From an uncultured Pelagibacteraceae bacterium (GTDB lineage: Bacteria > Pseudomonadota > Alphaproteobacteria > Pelagibacterales > Pelagibacteraceae): a DNA stretch of 64,000 nucleotides. The translations under genes and the position numbers were made by a program. This document shows, in pieces, positions 10,901-18,256 of this stretch. The notes under the pieces are model-generated. The model worked only from the letters and a program-made list of their open reading frames with translations. It was not told where the DNA came from and made no database searches. The stretch is from NCBI GenBank assembly GCA_902615445.1, contig CACMOQ010000007.1:1-64000 (forward strand), given 5' to 3'. The first letter of the stretch is position 1. Each line of letters begins with the position of its first letter.

Positions 10901-10924
10901 ATAGAAGATGAAGATAATATATAA
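4913..10924 (+). CDS. Two-partner secretion exoprotein (TpsA), filamentous-haemagglutinin-like, with PA14-like and LamG-like domains
   Basis: A 2003-residue secreted beta-helical protein. Residues 1-29 are a signal peptide ending near VFAQ. Residues about 30-150 are the TPS secretion domain (NWNTFNVG, then NPTGILMG, the variant of the family's NPNGI motif). A GNWLLDPTNL motif, common in this family, lies near residue 427. A PA14-like segment spans about 592-776 and a LamG/concanavalin-like segment about 1250-1412. Between and around them are autotransporter-type beta repeats (LSGTNTYSGNTTI, LSAANTYTGGTTI, LSGVNTYTGTTTI and others) within a duplicated block. The last 190 residues are basic and rich in Gly, Lys, Pro and Asn. 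The transporter gene overlaps its 3' end by 17 bases. Likely surface adhesin or released binding protein; the ligand is unknown. Confidence 0.88.
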   Translation: MKILINKFINWFLIFFLSLTSTNSYVFAQNIDQFALPTGGKVVSGNIIINQPNIGRLDVNQTTKQGIVNWNTFNVGSSASVYFNQPTNKSTILNNVVSGKSIINGSIFSNGRLILVNPTGILMGPTSAVRAEGAILSTLNITNQNYLNNNLEFSSDKLSKLTASGKIDAQYVALISPEINNKGQIIAKASTALAAGDDVLLSISGNNKLTVKVKPSKLKSLANNEGTIETKNGIVTIKADAAQSLVDETIKITDAKAQGLASVNGVIKLVSNTGSIEASEIKIDAGSKGEATISGKLDANSSTGEGGDIEITGKELNLVSAKLSADGKEGGGKILIGGDWQGKGDLLQSTYTSIDKNSVLSASATESGAGGTIVAWSNIKDSNSITSVYGTLKATGINKDGGQIETSGATLNYNGIKVDTSSVSGSYGNWLLDPTNLTVGSSEASTYVSNLASTNVNVTADNTITVNSAISYGGGRSNGTLTFTSTSTVLNANVGSSNNSLNVIFASAVKLGADVTINTRGGDLTLNSTLDSNTSTAKGLTVSGSSGSATFSGNIGSTYRLSGIDVTAGTINIGGNISTDSSAGTYSTSSLGAAGWIRSDYNGYFGEWNNGHVNDNTNLFNNTPFATHNVTSIYQGDPGSYKSYRYEGYFKPNASGSWRLQVGADDSVISYVGNAGQTLASLKSAVQNSNRFNHSDKSAYLWAYRPGRHGVQYHERDRTFTANEVMPFLYFWGEATGGAAARMRIRNPSNQWSGWTNNYQTGGATVFYRSYTSENVSSANDDIRLNGNVVLTSNSTIDANNDSITFTGTVNGNSSGRNLVVDAGTDNVTFSGAVGGSTALNDITVNGAALSAAAVTASGDVSVTNSGTSTISGVIAANSFTKAGAGQLTFKPSNATGSITLNAGSAVLSADSQMNNLSGSANINISSNDISLNNSSSTTYSGVLSGSGNLIKTGNETITLSGTNTYSGNTTISAGTLSVSGRLGSGTYSGTIANSGIFSYTSSSAQTLSGVISGSGQITKSGSSTLTLSAANTYTGGTTISAGAITVSGLLGNGSYAGSISNAGTLTLSSGSAQTLSGVISGSGGITKSGSGNLTLSGNSNFTGAVTLSTGTLIAAANNSLGSSPSINSSASKVLKVSDGVTLPSLDVTGAISLESDITTTGAQSYSAATVIGASSGAAVTLATTNSNITFSDNVNIYQNTTINTGSGAGNVSFGGTLGSVSGGTARNLIVNAGGGNVTFSGNIKGGNSVTSTYLTSSTHTTTQNGSNPYTISKDLGSDWTYEAKYNSSGWSGNLNTIFSYGHYTKGILIRSPNRGDSFYVRGQNQGPLDLFGQGSNGTAGNWRTVKITYNNNIAKVYVDGSEAFNGTNAKSSGNVINPTTKTIMIGRAHHASNEGLAATIKDITIVTDASDSGVALNDLTVTGAVISASGEISVDGDISIRNSGTSTLSGVISGSNNLAKFGTGTLNLSGVNTYTGTTTINAGKLKVSGSGKLGSGSYSANVINNGTFEYGSSATQTISSTISGSGDLTVSGGALTLSGTNTYTGAVNISNGGALIAGSARALGASAPSLTSTSTSDQFSVSDGVTLASLRINGAVRLNSGITTTGVQNYNGNVLVASGSRGSPVEFTTTNSNINFGGTLKGQGNAKARSMTVNAGSGNVTYGDRVGYAFNLEIVDPTNTTDSFYTMITTANNITLKGDVMTYEQQRYNGDVLIGSTGSNGTTRTVLSMDPAVIFNGKVDDTVSGKHSLIAKAVEIDRGVNSIPTVQFKSTVGSVKKLRSYTGLTGYQVSGARWGTINPSSAFGTTTGVGQKMTGGGLSNALKEKAKRAAKTAAKFKPINEFGPGPMKFNMFRGGNSIGFTKSVEIVYADNPKFGDIKARPGGNNFKIGKPLARGKVEGNNPSGQGFFGRLFGGPKGNPSNFKPSNIETAKDFNAPPKQFRDIKELFKSFDGKPQKGEFFNPYKLGSKPNQRIENKPKIENNQGLNNIDTNPDARIEDEDNI
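7361..9910 (+). repeat. Long internal duplication inside the TpsA gene (about 1.25 kb per unit)
   Basis: Three related anchor points recur in the same order: RNLVVDAG at 7361, RNLIVNAG at 8591 and RSMTVNAG at 9860, each followed by a NVTFSG or NVTYGD motif. Between successive anchors the same modules appear in order: ALNDxTV, SGTST(I/L)SGVI, NTY(S/T)G repeats, a VSDGVTL(P/A)SL block, TTTG(A/V)Q, and TTNSNI(T/N)F. The units are diverged at protein level, so the duplication is old. The second unit carries the LamG-like domain between its NVTFSG and VALNDLTV motifs, where the first unit has only a short linker. Confidence 0.75.
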
Positions 10925-12659
10925 TTTAAAATCAACTTTAATTTTTATGTTTCTGATAACTTTTTCAAGTATTGGACACGCAGTTGATATACCTACAGTT
11001 GATGACCTTAACAAGCAGGTTCCACAACTACCTGAAAAAAAAGAGCCTGATACCTCTGAAAAATTGAATGAGCTAGATAAAGAATTTTTACCAAATAATG
11101 AGGAAAAAATTTTAAAAGTATTAGTTAAAGATTTTAAATTAGAGGGCAATAAAAGATACAATGATGAGATATTAAAAGATTTGATTAAAGATAATATTAA
11201 TAAAGAATTAGACTATGATGCGCTTCTTAATGTTACCACAGAAATTTCCAATTATTATAGATCAAAGGGATTTCTGGCAACATCTTATCTTCCTCCACAA
11301 GATATAAAAAATGGGATTGTGCAAATTAAAATTACTGAAGCGAAATTAGGAAAAATTGCTTTTAATGTAGATAAGACAAAAAAACTTAATCTATCAAAAG
11401 AAAAAATTAGAAAAAAAATTCTCTATAAAGTGCAAGACGATGGAGGTTTAAATATTTCTCAATTAGACAAAAATATAAGAAATTTTAATAGAACTCCTGG
11501 CATTAATGCAGTAGCTCAACTAGAAGAAGGAGAACAATTTGGGGAAACCAATGTTATAATTACCGCAAGTAACACAGAAACAATCACAGGATTATCTTTG
11601 GTTGATAATACTGGATCTAGATCATCAGGCACAGGCAAACTTACTAATACAATTAATATAGATGGATTACTTAACATAGGTGATCGATTTTCACTTACTA
11701 ATGTTGCAACAGGAAATAATTTCAAAAATGGAAAACAAACTGAAGAATCAAATTACTATGCAATGTCAAACACATTTCCTTTGGGTTATAATGGAATGCA
11801 AGCAACTATGCGACTTTCAAAAATGGAATATAAACTTTCTGCTCCTTTTGACTCTACTACGCCTTCAGGTTATTCAACAGAATATAATTTAACTTTTACA
11901 AGACCATTGATTGAAAAACTTACTAACAATCTTAATGCAACGCTATCTTTATCAAGAAATGATTATGTAAATGATTTAGGTACAGGCAATAATAGTAATA
12001 AAGATATGACCAAGGCTTCTCTAAATTTAGGATTTGATGCCACAGATACAAAATTAGGTGGAGGCGTAAATTATGGCCTCATTGGAGTAACGTTAGGTAA
12101 GCTGGATTTGACTGATAATGCATCAAACTTTACCACAGATCAAGCTGGGGCCGATAACAATGGTAGAAATTTAAAAGCAACATTAAGTTTAAATCGTTTA
12201 CAAAAACTAACAGATAAGACTAACATTTTATTAAAGTTTAACAGTCAATTTGCTGCTGATAATCTAGATGGTGGTGAGCAATTTACTTTAGGCGGATTAA
12301 ACGGTGTACGAGCATATACTTCGAGCGAGGCAGCTGGTGATTCAGGTTTTACTACAGGGATAGAAATAAAAAGAAATTTTTTTAATTTACCAACAACAAT
12401 TTTTTATGATTATGGAAAAATTCGTTTACACAAAAATAAATGGATAGGATGGAACTCAACAAATACTGAACTTAAAAACACATACGCAATTAAAGGGTGG
12501 GGACTAACAGTGGATGTACCAGTTTTTAATTTTTTTAACATGCAACTAACCCATTCTAGAACAATTCAAGGTAACTCTGGAAAAGACAGTGAAGGTTTTG
12601 ATGTTGACGGCTTGAGCTGGGATGATAGAACAATCGTCTCTTTATCAAAACAATATTAA
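10908..12659 (+). CDS. Two-partner secretion outer-membrane transporter (TpsB, ShlB/FhaC family)
   Basis: A 583-residue outer-membrane beta-barrel that exports the adjacent exoprotein. A signal peptide covers about residues 1-25 (ends near GHAVD). A POTRA-type region follows at about 65-145 (FKLEGNKRYNDE, then YYRSKGFLATSYLPPQ). The remainder is barrel-like with alternating polar and hydrophobic strands, and GLNGVRAYTSSEA near residue 465 is the family's conserved VRGY-type motif that lines the pore. Translation starts within the last codons of the exoprotein gene (17-base overlap), giving tight coupling of the partners. Length is typical for the family. Confidence 0.9.
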   Translation: MKIIYNLKSTLIFMFLITFSSIGHAVDIPTVDDLNKQVPQLPEKKEPDTSEKLNELDKEFLPNNEEKILKVLVKDFKLEGNKRYNDEILKDLIKDNINKELDYDALLNVTTEISNYYRSKGFLATSYLPPQDIKNGIVQIKITEAKLGKIAFNVDKTKKLNLSKEKIRKKILYKVQDDGGLNISQLDKNIRNFNRTPGINAVAQLEEGEQFGETNVIITASNTETITGLSLVDNTGSRSSGTGKLTNTINIDGLLNIGDRFSLTNVATGNNFKNGKQTEESNYYAMSNTFPLGYNGMQATMRLSKMEYKLSAPFDSTTPSGYSTEYNLTFTRPLIEKLTNNLNATLSLSRNDYVNDLGTGNNSNKDMTKASLNLGFDATDTKLGGGVNYGLIGVTLGKLDLTDNASNFTTDQAGADNNGRNLKATLSLNRLQKLTDKTNILLKFNSQFAADNLDGGEQFTLGGLNGVRAYTSSEAAGDSGFTTGIEIKRNFFNLPTTIFYDYGKIRLHKNKWIGWNSTNTELKNTYAIKGWGLTVDVPVFNFFNMQLTHSRTIQGNSGKDSEGFDVDGLSWDDRTIVSLSKQY

Positions 12660-13204
12660 TGAGTAAAATTTTATTTATAATTATAATTCTTTTTTTTGGT
12701 TTTAAAGTTGTAATAGCAGATGAAAAATCACCACCAAAGGTTACGACTCAACAGTATGATAATTGGACATACCAATGCGTAGAAAATGGTAAGAATAAAA
12801 ATTGCGAAGTAAGTCAAACAATTAGAATTCAAAATACTAATATAAATTTTTCAGTTACATATTCAAAATTTTTAAATGAAAAAAAAAAGGAAATTAGTTT
12901 AATTACTATAATATCGCCGTTAGGTATTGACTTGAAAAGATCACTTTCTTTAAGAGTTGATAATGAAGAAACGATAGAAATTCCTTGGTCAAGCTGTGAG
13001 CAAATAGGGTGCCTAGTATTTCTGACAAAAGGTTCGGGAAACTCAGAAATGGATAATATTTATGAAAAAGTATATAAAAATTTTATTTCTGGAAACCAAT
13101 TAGAAATAGAGGTTTTGGGCTATGCTTCGAGACAACCTTTAGTTATTCAATCAAACTTAAAAGGTTTTAAACAAGCTACTGATAAACTCAATTCAGAAAA
13201 TTAA
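12659..13204 (+). CDS. IalB-family (invasion-associated locus B-like) periplasmic protein
   Basis: A 181-residue secreted protein with an N-terminal signal peptide (about residues 1-20, ending VIADE). The mature part has the IalB pattern: DNWTYQC near the start, CEVSQT, a middle LGIDLKRSLSLRVD segment, and a paired-cysteine motif SSCEQIGCLVF. The ATG overlaps the stop of the transporter gene by one base, so it is the third gene of the secretion operon. IalB proteins are common in Alphaproteobacteria but their biochemical role is poorly known. Its placement suggests a periplasmic helper for the exoprotein, an inference from position alone. Confidence 0.78.
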   Translation: MSKILFIIIILFFGFKVVIADEKSPPKVTTQQYDNWTYQCVENGKNKNCEVSQTIRIQNTNINFSVTYSKFLNEKKKEISLITIISPLGIDLKRSLSLRVDNEETIEIPWSSCEQIGCLVFLTKGSGNSEMDNIYEKVYKNFISGNQLEIEVLGYASRQPLVIQSNLKGFKQATDKLNSEN

Positions 13205-13212
13205 AATAAATA

Positions 13213-13863
13213 TTATTGATCTATCAACATATAAAAAGAATTTATAAAATCAGGTCTTAATACGTATTGAGATTTATCTAAATACTTAATTTTCTCTAAA
13301 GCTTTTAATCCGTAAATTACTTTTCCAACTGGTGTGTATTCAGTTTCATATAATGGCTCATCTTTGAGAATTATGAAGAACTGGCTATCTTCAGTATTAT
13401 ATTTTTTGGTCCTTACTAAACCAACACTTCCTTTATCAAAATTAAAAGGATTATCTATTTCTGAATTAATAGTACCTAATCCAGATTTTCCAGTACCAAT
13501 CTTTGCATAATTTAAATTTCCTTTTTTTCCAAATTCTAAATCTCCTGCTTGAATAAGTGTGTCCTTAATAACTCTATGAAATGCAACATCGTCATATGCC
13601 TTAGAATTAATTAAATACTTAAATCTTTTTACAGCATTTGGAGAAATATCAGGATAAAGTTCCATTATCACATTTCCACATTCAACGTTCAAAATTGCAA
13701 TATTATCTGGATCTTTAAAAGCAATTTCTTGAGGGTCGAAATTTTTTACAAACAAACATTTGTTTTTTATAGAAAAAAAAAAACCAAAGGAAAAAATTGC
13801 CAAAATAATTATAAATGCAAAAATTACTTTTTCAGATGTTGAAGCTTTAATCTTCTTTATCAT
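13213..13863 (-). CDS. Membrane-anchored cyclophilin-type peptidyl-prolyl isomerase
   Basis: A 216-residue protein with one N-terminal membrane anchor (about residues 13-32) and a periplasmic cyclophilin domain. Visible family motifs are VAFHRVI (catalytic Arg), QAGD in place of the usual QGGD, and SQFFIILKD. It would catalyse proline isomerisation during folding of envelope proteins. It lies downstream of, and overlaps by 4 bases, the zincin-like gene on the same strand, and it converges with the secretion operon 8 bases away. The substrates cannot be told from sequence; the nearby secreted proteins are candidates. Confidence 0.87.
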   Translation of the reverse strand: MIKKIKASTSEKVIFAFIIILAIFSFGFFFSIKNKCLFVKNFDPQEIAFKDPDNIAILNVECGNVIMELYPDISPNAVKRFKYLINSKAYDDVAFHRVIKDTLIQAGDLEFGKKGNLNYAKIGTGKSGLGTINSEIDNPFNFDKGSVGLVRTKKYNTEDSQFFIILKDEPLYETEYTPVGKVIYGLKALEKIKYLDKSQYVLRPDFINSFYMLIDQ

Positions 13864-14582
13864 AAGATAAAATTCCGATCGATTTTTAAAAGATTATTTT
13901 TAATAAATTGGATCTTTTTTTTTAAAATTGGATCAGGATTACTTAAGTTTACTCCAATCATTAAATGAGAAAAAACTTCAGCCATATCTTCAGATGCTGT
14001 AGATTGTGAATACTCAGTAAAAAATCCCCTTGTACTCGAATAAGTATCTAACCCTAATTTATCAGTACAAGTTGAGCACTCAGCATATTCAAATTCTTCA
14101 ATATTAAAATTTGACCAAATCTTTTCATCAAATATCTCTTTAAATGAATCATTTATAATATGAAAAACCTCGTGGTGAATTACACGTTCAAAATATTTTT
14201 TATCAAATTTAATATCTAGTATTAAAGTTTTCATTATATTATCTGGAATACCAGCAGTATTGATATTCGAGATTGATAAGTCCTCACACATGACAATATA
14301 TTTTAAGTTAATCTTTTTTAGAAACTCTTGATCGTATCTATTTAGACTTTCTTTAATAATTTTATATTTTTGATCTAAAATGTTTTTTTTTGAGTTGTAA
14401 CATTTTATATTTTTTTCACTTCCAAGAGTGAATGGTTTTTTTGCATATAAGTATCTAAGTTTATTTGTAGTTTTGATATCGTAAATTTCTAAATTTGGAA
14501 TTTTTATTAGATTATAAATTGTATCTGCCTGAGTTTGAGTAATAATAAATAAAGATAGTATAATTAATCTAATTATGCACAT
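13860..14582 (-). CDS. Secreted zincin-like putative metallopeptidase
   Basis: A protein of about 240 residues with a hydrophobic signal peptide and an HHEVFH sequence containing the HExxH zinc-binding motif, followed about 70 residues later by SEDMAEVFSHLM, whose Glu could be the third ligand, as in gluzincin-like families. The frame can start at GTG 14594, but the ATG at 14582 gives a signal peptide starting MCIIRLIILSL and is preferred. Four cysteines (for example CSTC) suggest disulfides or metal binding. It overlaps the cyclophilin gene by 4 bases. Substrate unknown; a role in the cell envelope is inferred from the signal peptide. Confidence 0.6.
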   Translation of the reverse strand: MCIIRLIILSLFIITQTQADTIYNLIKIPNLEIYDIKTTNKLRYLYAKKPFTLGSEKNIKCYNSKKNILDQKYKIIKESLNRYDQEFLKKINLKYIVMCEDLSISNINTAGIPDNIMKTLILDIKFDKKYFERVIHHEVFHIINDSFKEIFDEKIWSNFNIEEFEYAECSTCTDKLGLDTYSSTRGFFTEYSQSTASEDMAEVFSHLMIGVNLSNPDPILKKKIQFIKNNLLKIDRNFIL

Positions 14583-14635
14583 ATATTTAGACACATAAGA
14601 TATTCCAATTTAATTGAATGTGATACAATTTTACT

Positions 14636-15595
14636 GTGAAAAAAAAAAGAAATAAAGATCCAATCCAACCGGTAAGTGGAACTAAAGTACCTCGTTTTGC
14701 TGGTCCTTCAACATTTGCTAGATTGCCGGAGTTAAGAGATGTGGAAAGTTGTGATGTTGCTATCGTTGGTATACCTTTTGATGCAGGGACTAGTTATAGA
14801 CCAGGAGCAAGATTTGGACCTCAAAGTATTAGACAAGCATCTAGGCATTTAAGAACAAACTATCATCCAAATTATGATGTCGAACCTTTTAAAGTTCAGC
14901 AAGTTGCTGATGCAGGAGATATTACTTGTAACCCATTCAATATAGATGAAGCAATTAAACAAATTGAAGAGGGTGCAATCGAATTATTAGATAAAACTGG
15001 TGGAATAATTAGTTTAGGCGGTGATCATACGATTGCCTTTCCTTTATTAAAAGCAGTGAATAAGATTAATAAAGGACCTGTCGCACTTTTGCATTTTGAT
15101 GCTCATTTAGATACATGGGATACGTACTTTGGAGCACCATATACACATGGGACACCATTTAGAAGAGCAAGAGAAGAAAATTTATTTTTAGATGATGCCT
15201 CGATGCACATTGGAATTAGAGGACCTCTATATAGCAGAGATGATCTTAAAAATGATGAAAGTTTTGGGTTTAAAATTATTCATTGCGATGAATTTCAAAC
15301 TCAGGGAACTGATAAGATAGTTGAAAGAATTAGGAAAAGAGTGGGCAATAACCCACTATATTTATCAATTGATATAGACGTCTTGGATCCAGCTTTTGCA
15401 CCTGGGACCGGAACACCTGAAATTGCAGGCATGACTTCAAGAGAGATGGTTAATGTTATAAGAGGATTATCGGGAATGAATTTGATTTCTGCAGACGTTG
15501 TAGAGGTTTCACCGGCTTATGATCATGCAGAGGTTACTTCACTTGCTGCTGCAACTATAGTATATGAATTGACAAATTTATTTGCAAAAAAATAA
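14636..15595 (+). CDS. speB: Agmatinase-family ureohydrolase (SpeB-like)
   Basis: A 319-residue binuclear manganese hydrolase. The metal motifs are all present: GGDHT, DAHLDTWD and SIDIDVLDPAFAPGTGTPE. Family members split agmatine to putrescine and urea; relatives act on guanidinobutyrate or other guanidino compounds, and sequence by eye does not separate them. GTG start at 14636, 53 bases from the divergent zincin start. An aldehyde dehydrogenase gene follows after 20 bases, which fits a guanidino or polyamine breakdown pathway, and polyamine-type permeases lie at the window start. Confidence 0.88.
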   Translation: MKKKRNKDPIQPVSGTKVPRFAGPSTFARLPELRDVESCDVAIVGIPFDAGTSYRPGARFGPQSIRQASRHLRTNYHPNYDVEPFKVQQVADAGDITCNPFNIDEAIKQIEEGAIELLDKTGGIISLGGDHTIAFPLLKAVNKINKGPVALLHFDAHLDTWDTYFGAPYTHGTPFRRAREENLFLDDASMHIGIRGPLYSRDDLKNDESFGFKIIHCDEFQTQGTDKIVERIRKRVGNNPLYLSIDIDVLDPAFAPGTGTPEIAGMTSREMVNVIRGLSGMNLISADVVEVSPAYDHAEVTSLAAATIVYELTNLFAKK

Positions 15596-15615
15596 TCAAG
15601 AATTATTAAAGTTCT

Positions 15616-17049
15616 ATGGAAAACAAAAAAAAATTTTATATAGATGGTAAATGGCAAGAACCCCAAAGCAAACAAGAAATAAAAGTCATTAATCCTGCCA
15701 CTGAGGAAAATAGTGCTGTTATTACCTTAGGCAACAAAGATGATGTTGATCATGCTGTAAGCTCGGCCAAAAAAGCGTATGAGACATGGGCCTTTTCTTT
15801 GAAAGAGGAAAGAATAAAACTATTAGAAAAACTTTATGAAAATTATAAAAAAAGATGGGCTGATATTGCAAAAGCTATCACATTAGAGATGGGCGCTCCT
15901 AAGGATTTTGCAACAAAACTTCAAGCGGGCACTGGAGCGGCTCATATTAAATCTTTTATAAGACATTTAAAAAGTTTTGAATTTGAAAAACCCTTAGGAG
16001 ATCACGCGCCAAATCAAAGACTTATTTATGAACCTAAGGGAGTTTGTGCATTAATTACACCGTGGAATTGGCCAATGAATCAGGTTTGTTTGAAAGTAAT
16101 GCCTGCCTTAGCATCTGGGTGTACAATGGTTTTAAAACCCTCAGAACTTGCACCATTATCATCAATGATTTTAGCAGAATTAATTGATGAAACAAAATTT
16201 CCCCCAGGAGTTTTTAATTTAATTAATGGCGATGGCTTTATAACAGGAGAAGCATTAACCAGACATCCTGATATAGATATGATTTCTTTTACAGGATCAA
16301 CAAGGGCTGGTGCATTAATTTCACAAAATGCTGCAAGTGATTTTAAAAGAGTTAGTTTAGAACTTGGTGGCAAAGGAGCAAATATTATTTTTGAAGATGC
16401 AGATCCTGGCGCTATTGAATGGGGTGCTTTGAGATGTTTTAAAAATTCTGGTCAATCTTGTAATGCTCCAACAAGAATGCTAATCGAAAAGTCTCATTAT
16501 AATCAAGCAGTTGAGAAATTAAAAAAATTTACAGAAGAAATGCAGGTAGGAGATCCAAATAAAGAAGGGGAACATATCGGACCAGTAGTTTCAGAAACTC
16601 AATTTAACAAGATACAGGCACTAATTCAAAAGGGGATTGATGAAGGTGCAAAATTAATCGTAGGAGGACTTGGAAAACCAAGTGGTCTAGAAAAAGGATA
16701 TTTTGTAAAACCAACTGTTTTTGTTGATGTAGATAATAAAATGGAAATTGCTAGGACTGAAATATTCGGACCAGTTTTATCTGTGATCCCATTTGAAACC
16801 GAAGACGAAGCTATCGAAATAGCTAATGATACTCCTTATGGCCTAACAAATTATATTCAAACTAAAGATCAAGAAAAAGCTAGAAGAGTTGCTAAAAAAT
16901 TAAGATCTGGAATGGTAGATGTTAATGGTGCAGGGATCGCGATTGATACTCCATTTGGGGGTTTTAAACATTCTGGAATTGGGAGAGAAGCAGGTGAACA
17001 CGGTCTACAGGAATTTTTAGAGGTAAAATCAGTGGGTGGTTGGAACTAA
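15616..17049 (+). CDS. NAD(P)-dependent aldehyde dehydrogenase
   Basis: A 477-residue member of the aldehyde dehydrogenase superfamily that oxidises an aldehyde to its acid. Seen motifs: the catalytic Asn region TPWNWP, ELGGKGAN with the general-base Glu, NSGQSCNAP with the nucleophilic Cys, and EIFGPVLSV near the C-terminus. Length is normal. It follows the agmatinase-family gene by 20 bases, so an aminoaldehyde or guanidinoaldehyde substrate is plausible, but substrate specificity in this superfamily cannot be read from motifs. Confidence 0.88.
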   Translation: MENKKKFYIDGKWQEPQSKQEIKVINPATEENSAVITLGNKDDVDHAVSSAKKAYETWAFSLKEERIKLLEKLYENYKKRWADIAKAITLEMGAPKDFATKLQAGTGAAHIKSFIRHLKSFEFEKPLGDHAPNQRLIYEPKGVCALITPWNWPMNQVCLKVMPALASGCTMVLKPSELAPLSSMILAELIDETKFPPGVFNLINGDGFITGEALTRHPDIDMISFTGSTRAGALISQNAASDFKRVSLELGGKGANIIFEDADPGAIEWGALRCFKNSGQSCNAPTRMLIEKSHYNQAVEKLKKFTEEMQVGDPNKEGEHIGPVVSETQFNKIQALIQKGIDEGAKLIVGGLGKPSGLEKGYFVKPTVFVDVDNKMEIARTEIFGPVLSVIPFETEDEAIEIANDTPYGLTNYIQTKDQEKARRVAKKLRSGMVDVNGAGIAIDTPFGGFKHSGIGREAGEHGLQEFLEVKSVGGWN

Positions 17050-17052
17050 TTA

Positions 17053-18234
17053 TTAATTAATTATAGATCTTTCTTTAACTCCTTCTAAAAAAGATAAACA
17101 TTTTTTAATTTCATTTAATTCAATAAATTCATCAATAGTATGCGCTTGTTCAATTGAACCAGGCCCACAAACAACTGTGCTTATACCAATTTCTTGAAAT
17201 AGTCCGGCTTCGGTTCCAAAAGAAACAACCTCTCTTTTATTATCACCGGTAATACTAGAGACAAATTCACAAGCTTTTGAGTCTTGAACTCTATCAAAAC
17301 CAATTATTTCACCAATTATTTTTTTTCTAATTAAAGCATTCGGATATTTTTTTTTCATTTCAATTAATAGTTCGTTTGCATAATTATCAATTTCATTATT
17401 TAGGAAAATTCCATCTTGTTTATTAACTGGTCTTGTCTCCCAATTTACATGACATTTATCTGCTATAACGTTATGGGCTATTCCTCCAAAAATCCCACCA
17501 ATAGATAATGTTGAGTAAGGCGGTGTAAATATCGAGTTGTCAGGTTCTCTATTTTTTAAATTATTTCTTAGAGACATAAGTTTATTTACATATCTTGAAG
17601 CATATTCTGCTGCATTCACCCCTTCATCTGGTTTAGAACTATGTCCAGCAAGACCTTCAAAAAAAGTAGTATATTCATAACACGCTTTATGAGAGTCAAT
17701 AATTTTCATCTTTGTAGGCTCTCCAACAATACATATGCCGTTTGTAATTTTTCTTTTCTTTAGTTCTTTAATTAACAAAGGAGCTCCAACGCAAGCAGTC
17801 TCTTCATCAAATGTTAAAGAAAAATGTATATCGCGAGATAGATTTGACTTTGAAAAAATATCTGCAAAAGCTAATGAACATGCTAAAAACCCTTTCATGT
17901 CACATGAGCCTCTTCCATATAATTTATCATTTTTTATTTCTGCAACAAATGGATCGGTAGACCAACCTTTGGAAACGGGAACAACATCTGTGTGACCTGA
18001 TAAAATAATCGGTTCTTTACCATTAGACTTTTTTGCTTTTAAAGTTGCAAAGAGATTTACTCTTTTTTTATCTGCATCAAAAACTTTAAAAGAGGTTGCT
18101 CCACTTTTTGAAAGTATATTTTCGCAATAATTAATTAAGGATGAATTATTTTCCCCCGAAATAGTTTTAAAGGATATAAGATCCCTAAGAATTTTTATTG
18201 ATTTTTCAAATAATATGTTATCTATACTCGCCAT
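17053..18234 (-). CDS. argE: M20-family deacylase, acetylornithine deacetylase-like (ArgE)
   Basis: A 393-residue zinc hydrolase. The M20 metal sites are clear: SGHTDVVPV (first His and catalytic Asp), GRGSCDMKG (bridging Asp), DEETACVGA (catalytic Glu and ligand), and FGTEAGLFQ with GPGSIEQAHT near the end. This pattern and length match ArgE, which removes the acetyl group from N-acetylornithine in arginine synthesis; succinyl-diaminopimelate desuccinylase is a related alternative, but the FGTEAGLF region favours ArgE. It converges with the aldehyde dehydrogenase (3 bases apart) and is divergent from csaA. Confidence 0.82.
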   Translation of the reverse strand: MASIDNILFEKSIKILRDLISFKTISGENNSSLINYCENILSKSGATSFKVFDADKKRVNLFATLKAKKSNGKEPIILSGHTDVVPVSKGWSTDPFVAEIKNDKLYGRGSCDMKGFLACSLAFADIFSKSNLSRDIHFSLTFDEETACVGAPLLIKELKKRKITNGICIVGEPTKMKIIDSHKACYEYTTFFEGLAGHSSKPDEGVNAAEYASRYVNKLMSLRNNLKNREPDNSIFTPPYSTLSIGGIFGGIAHNVIADKCHVNWETRPVNKQDGIFLNNEIDNYANELLIEMKKKYPNALIRKKIIGEIIGFDRVQDSKACEFVSSITGDNKREVVSFGTEAGLFQEIGISTVVCGPGSIEQAHTIDEFIELNEIKKCLSFLEGVKERSIIN

Positions 18235-18256
18235 GTTTTAATTATATATTATTATT

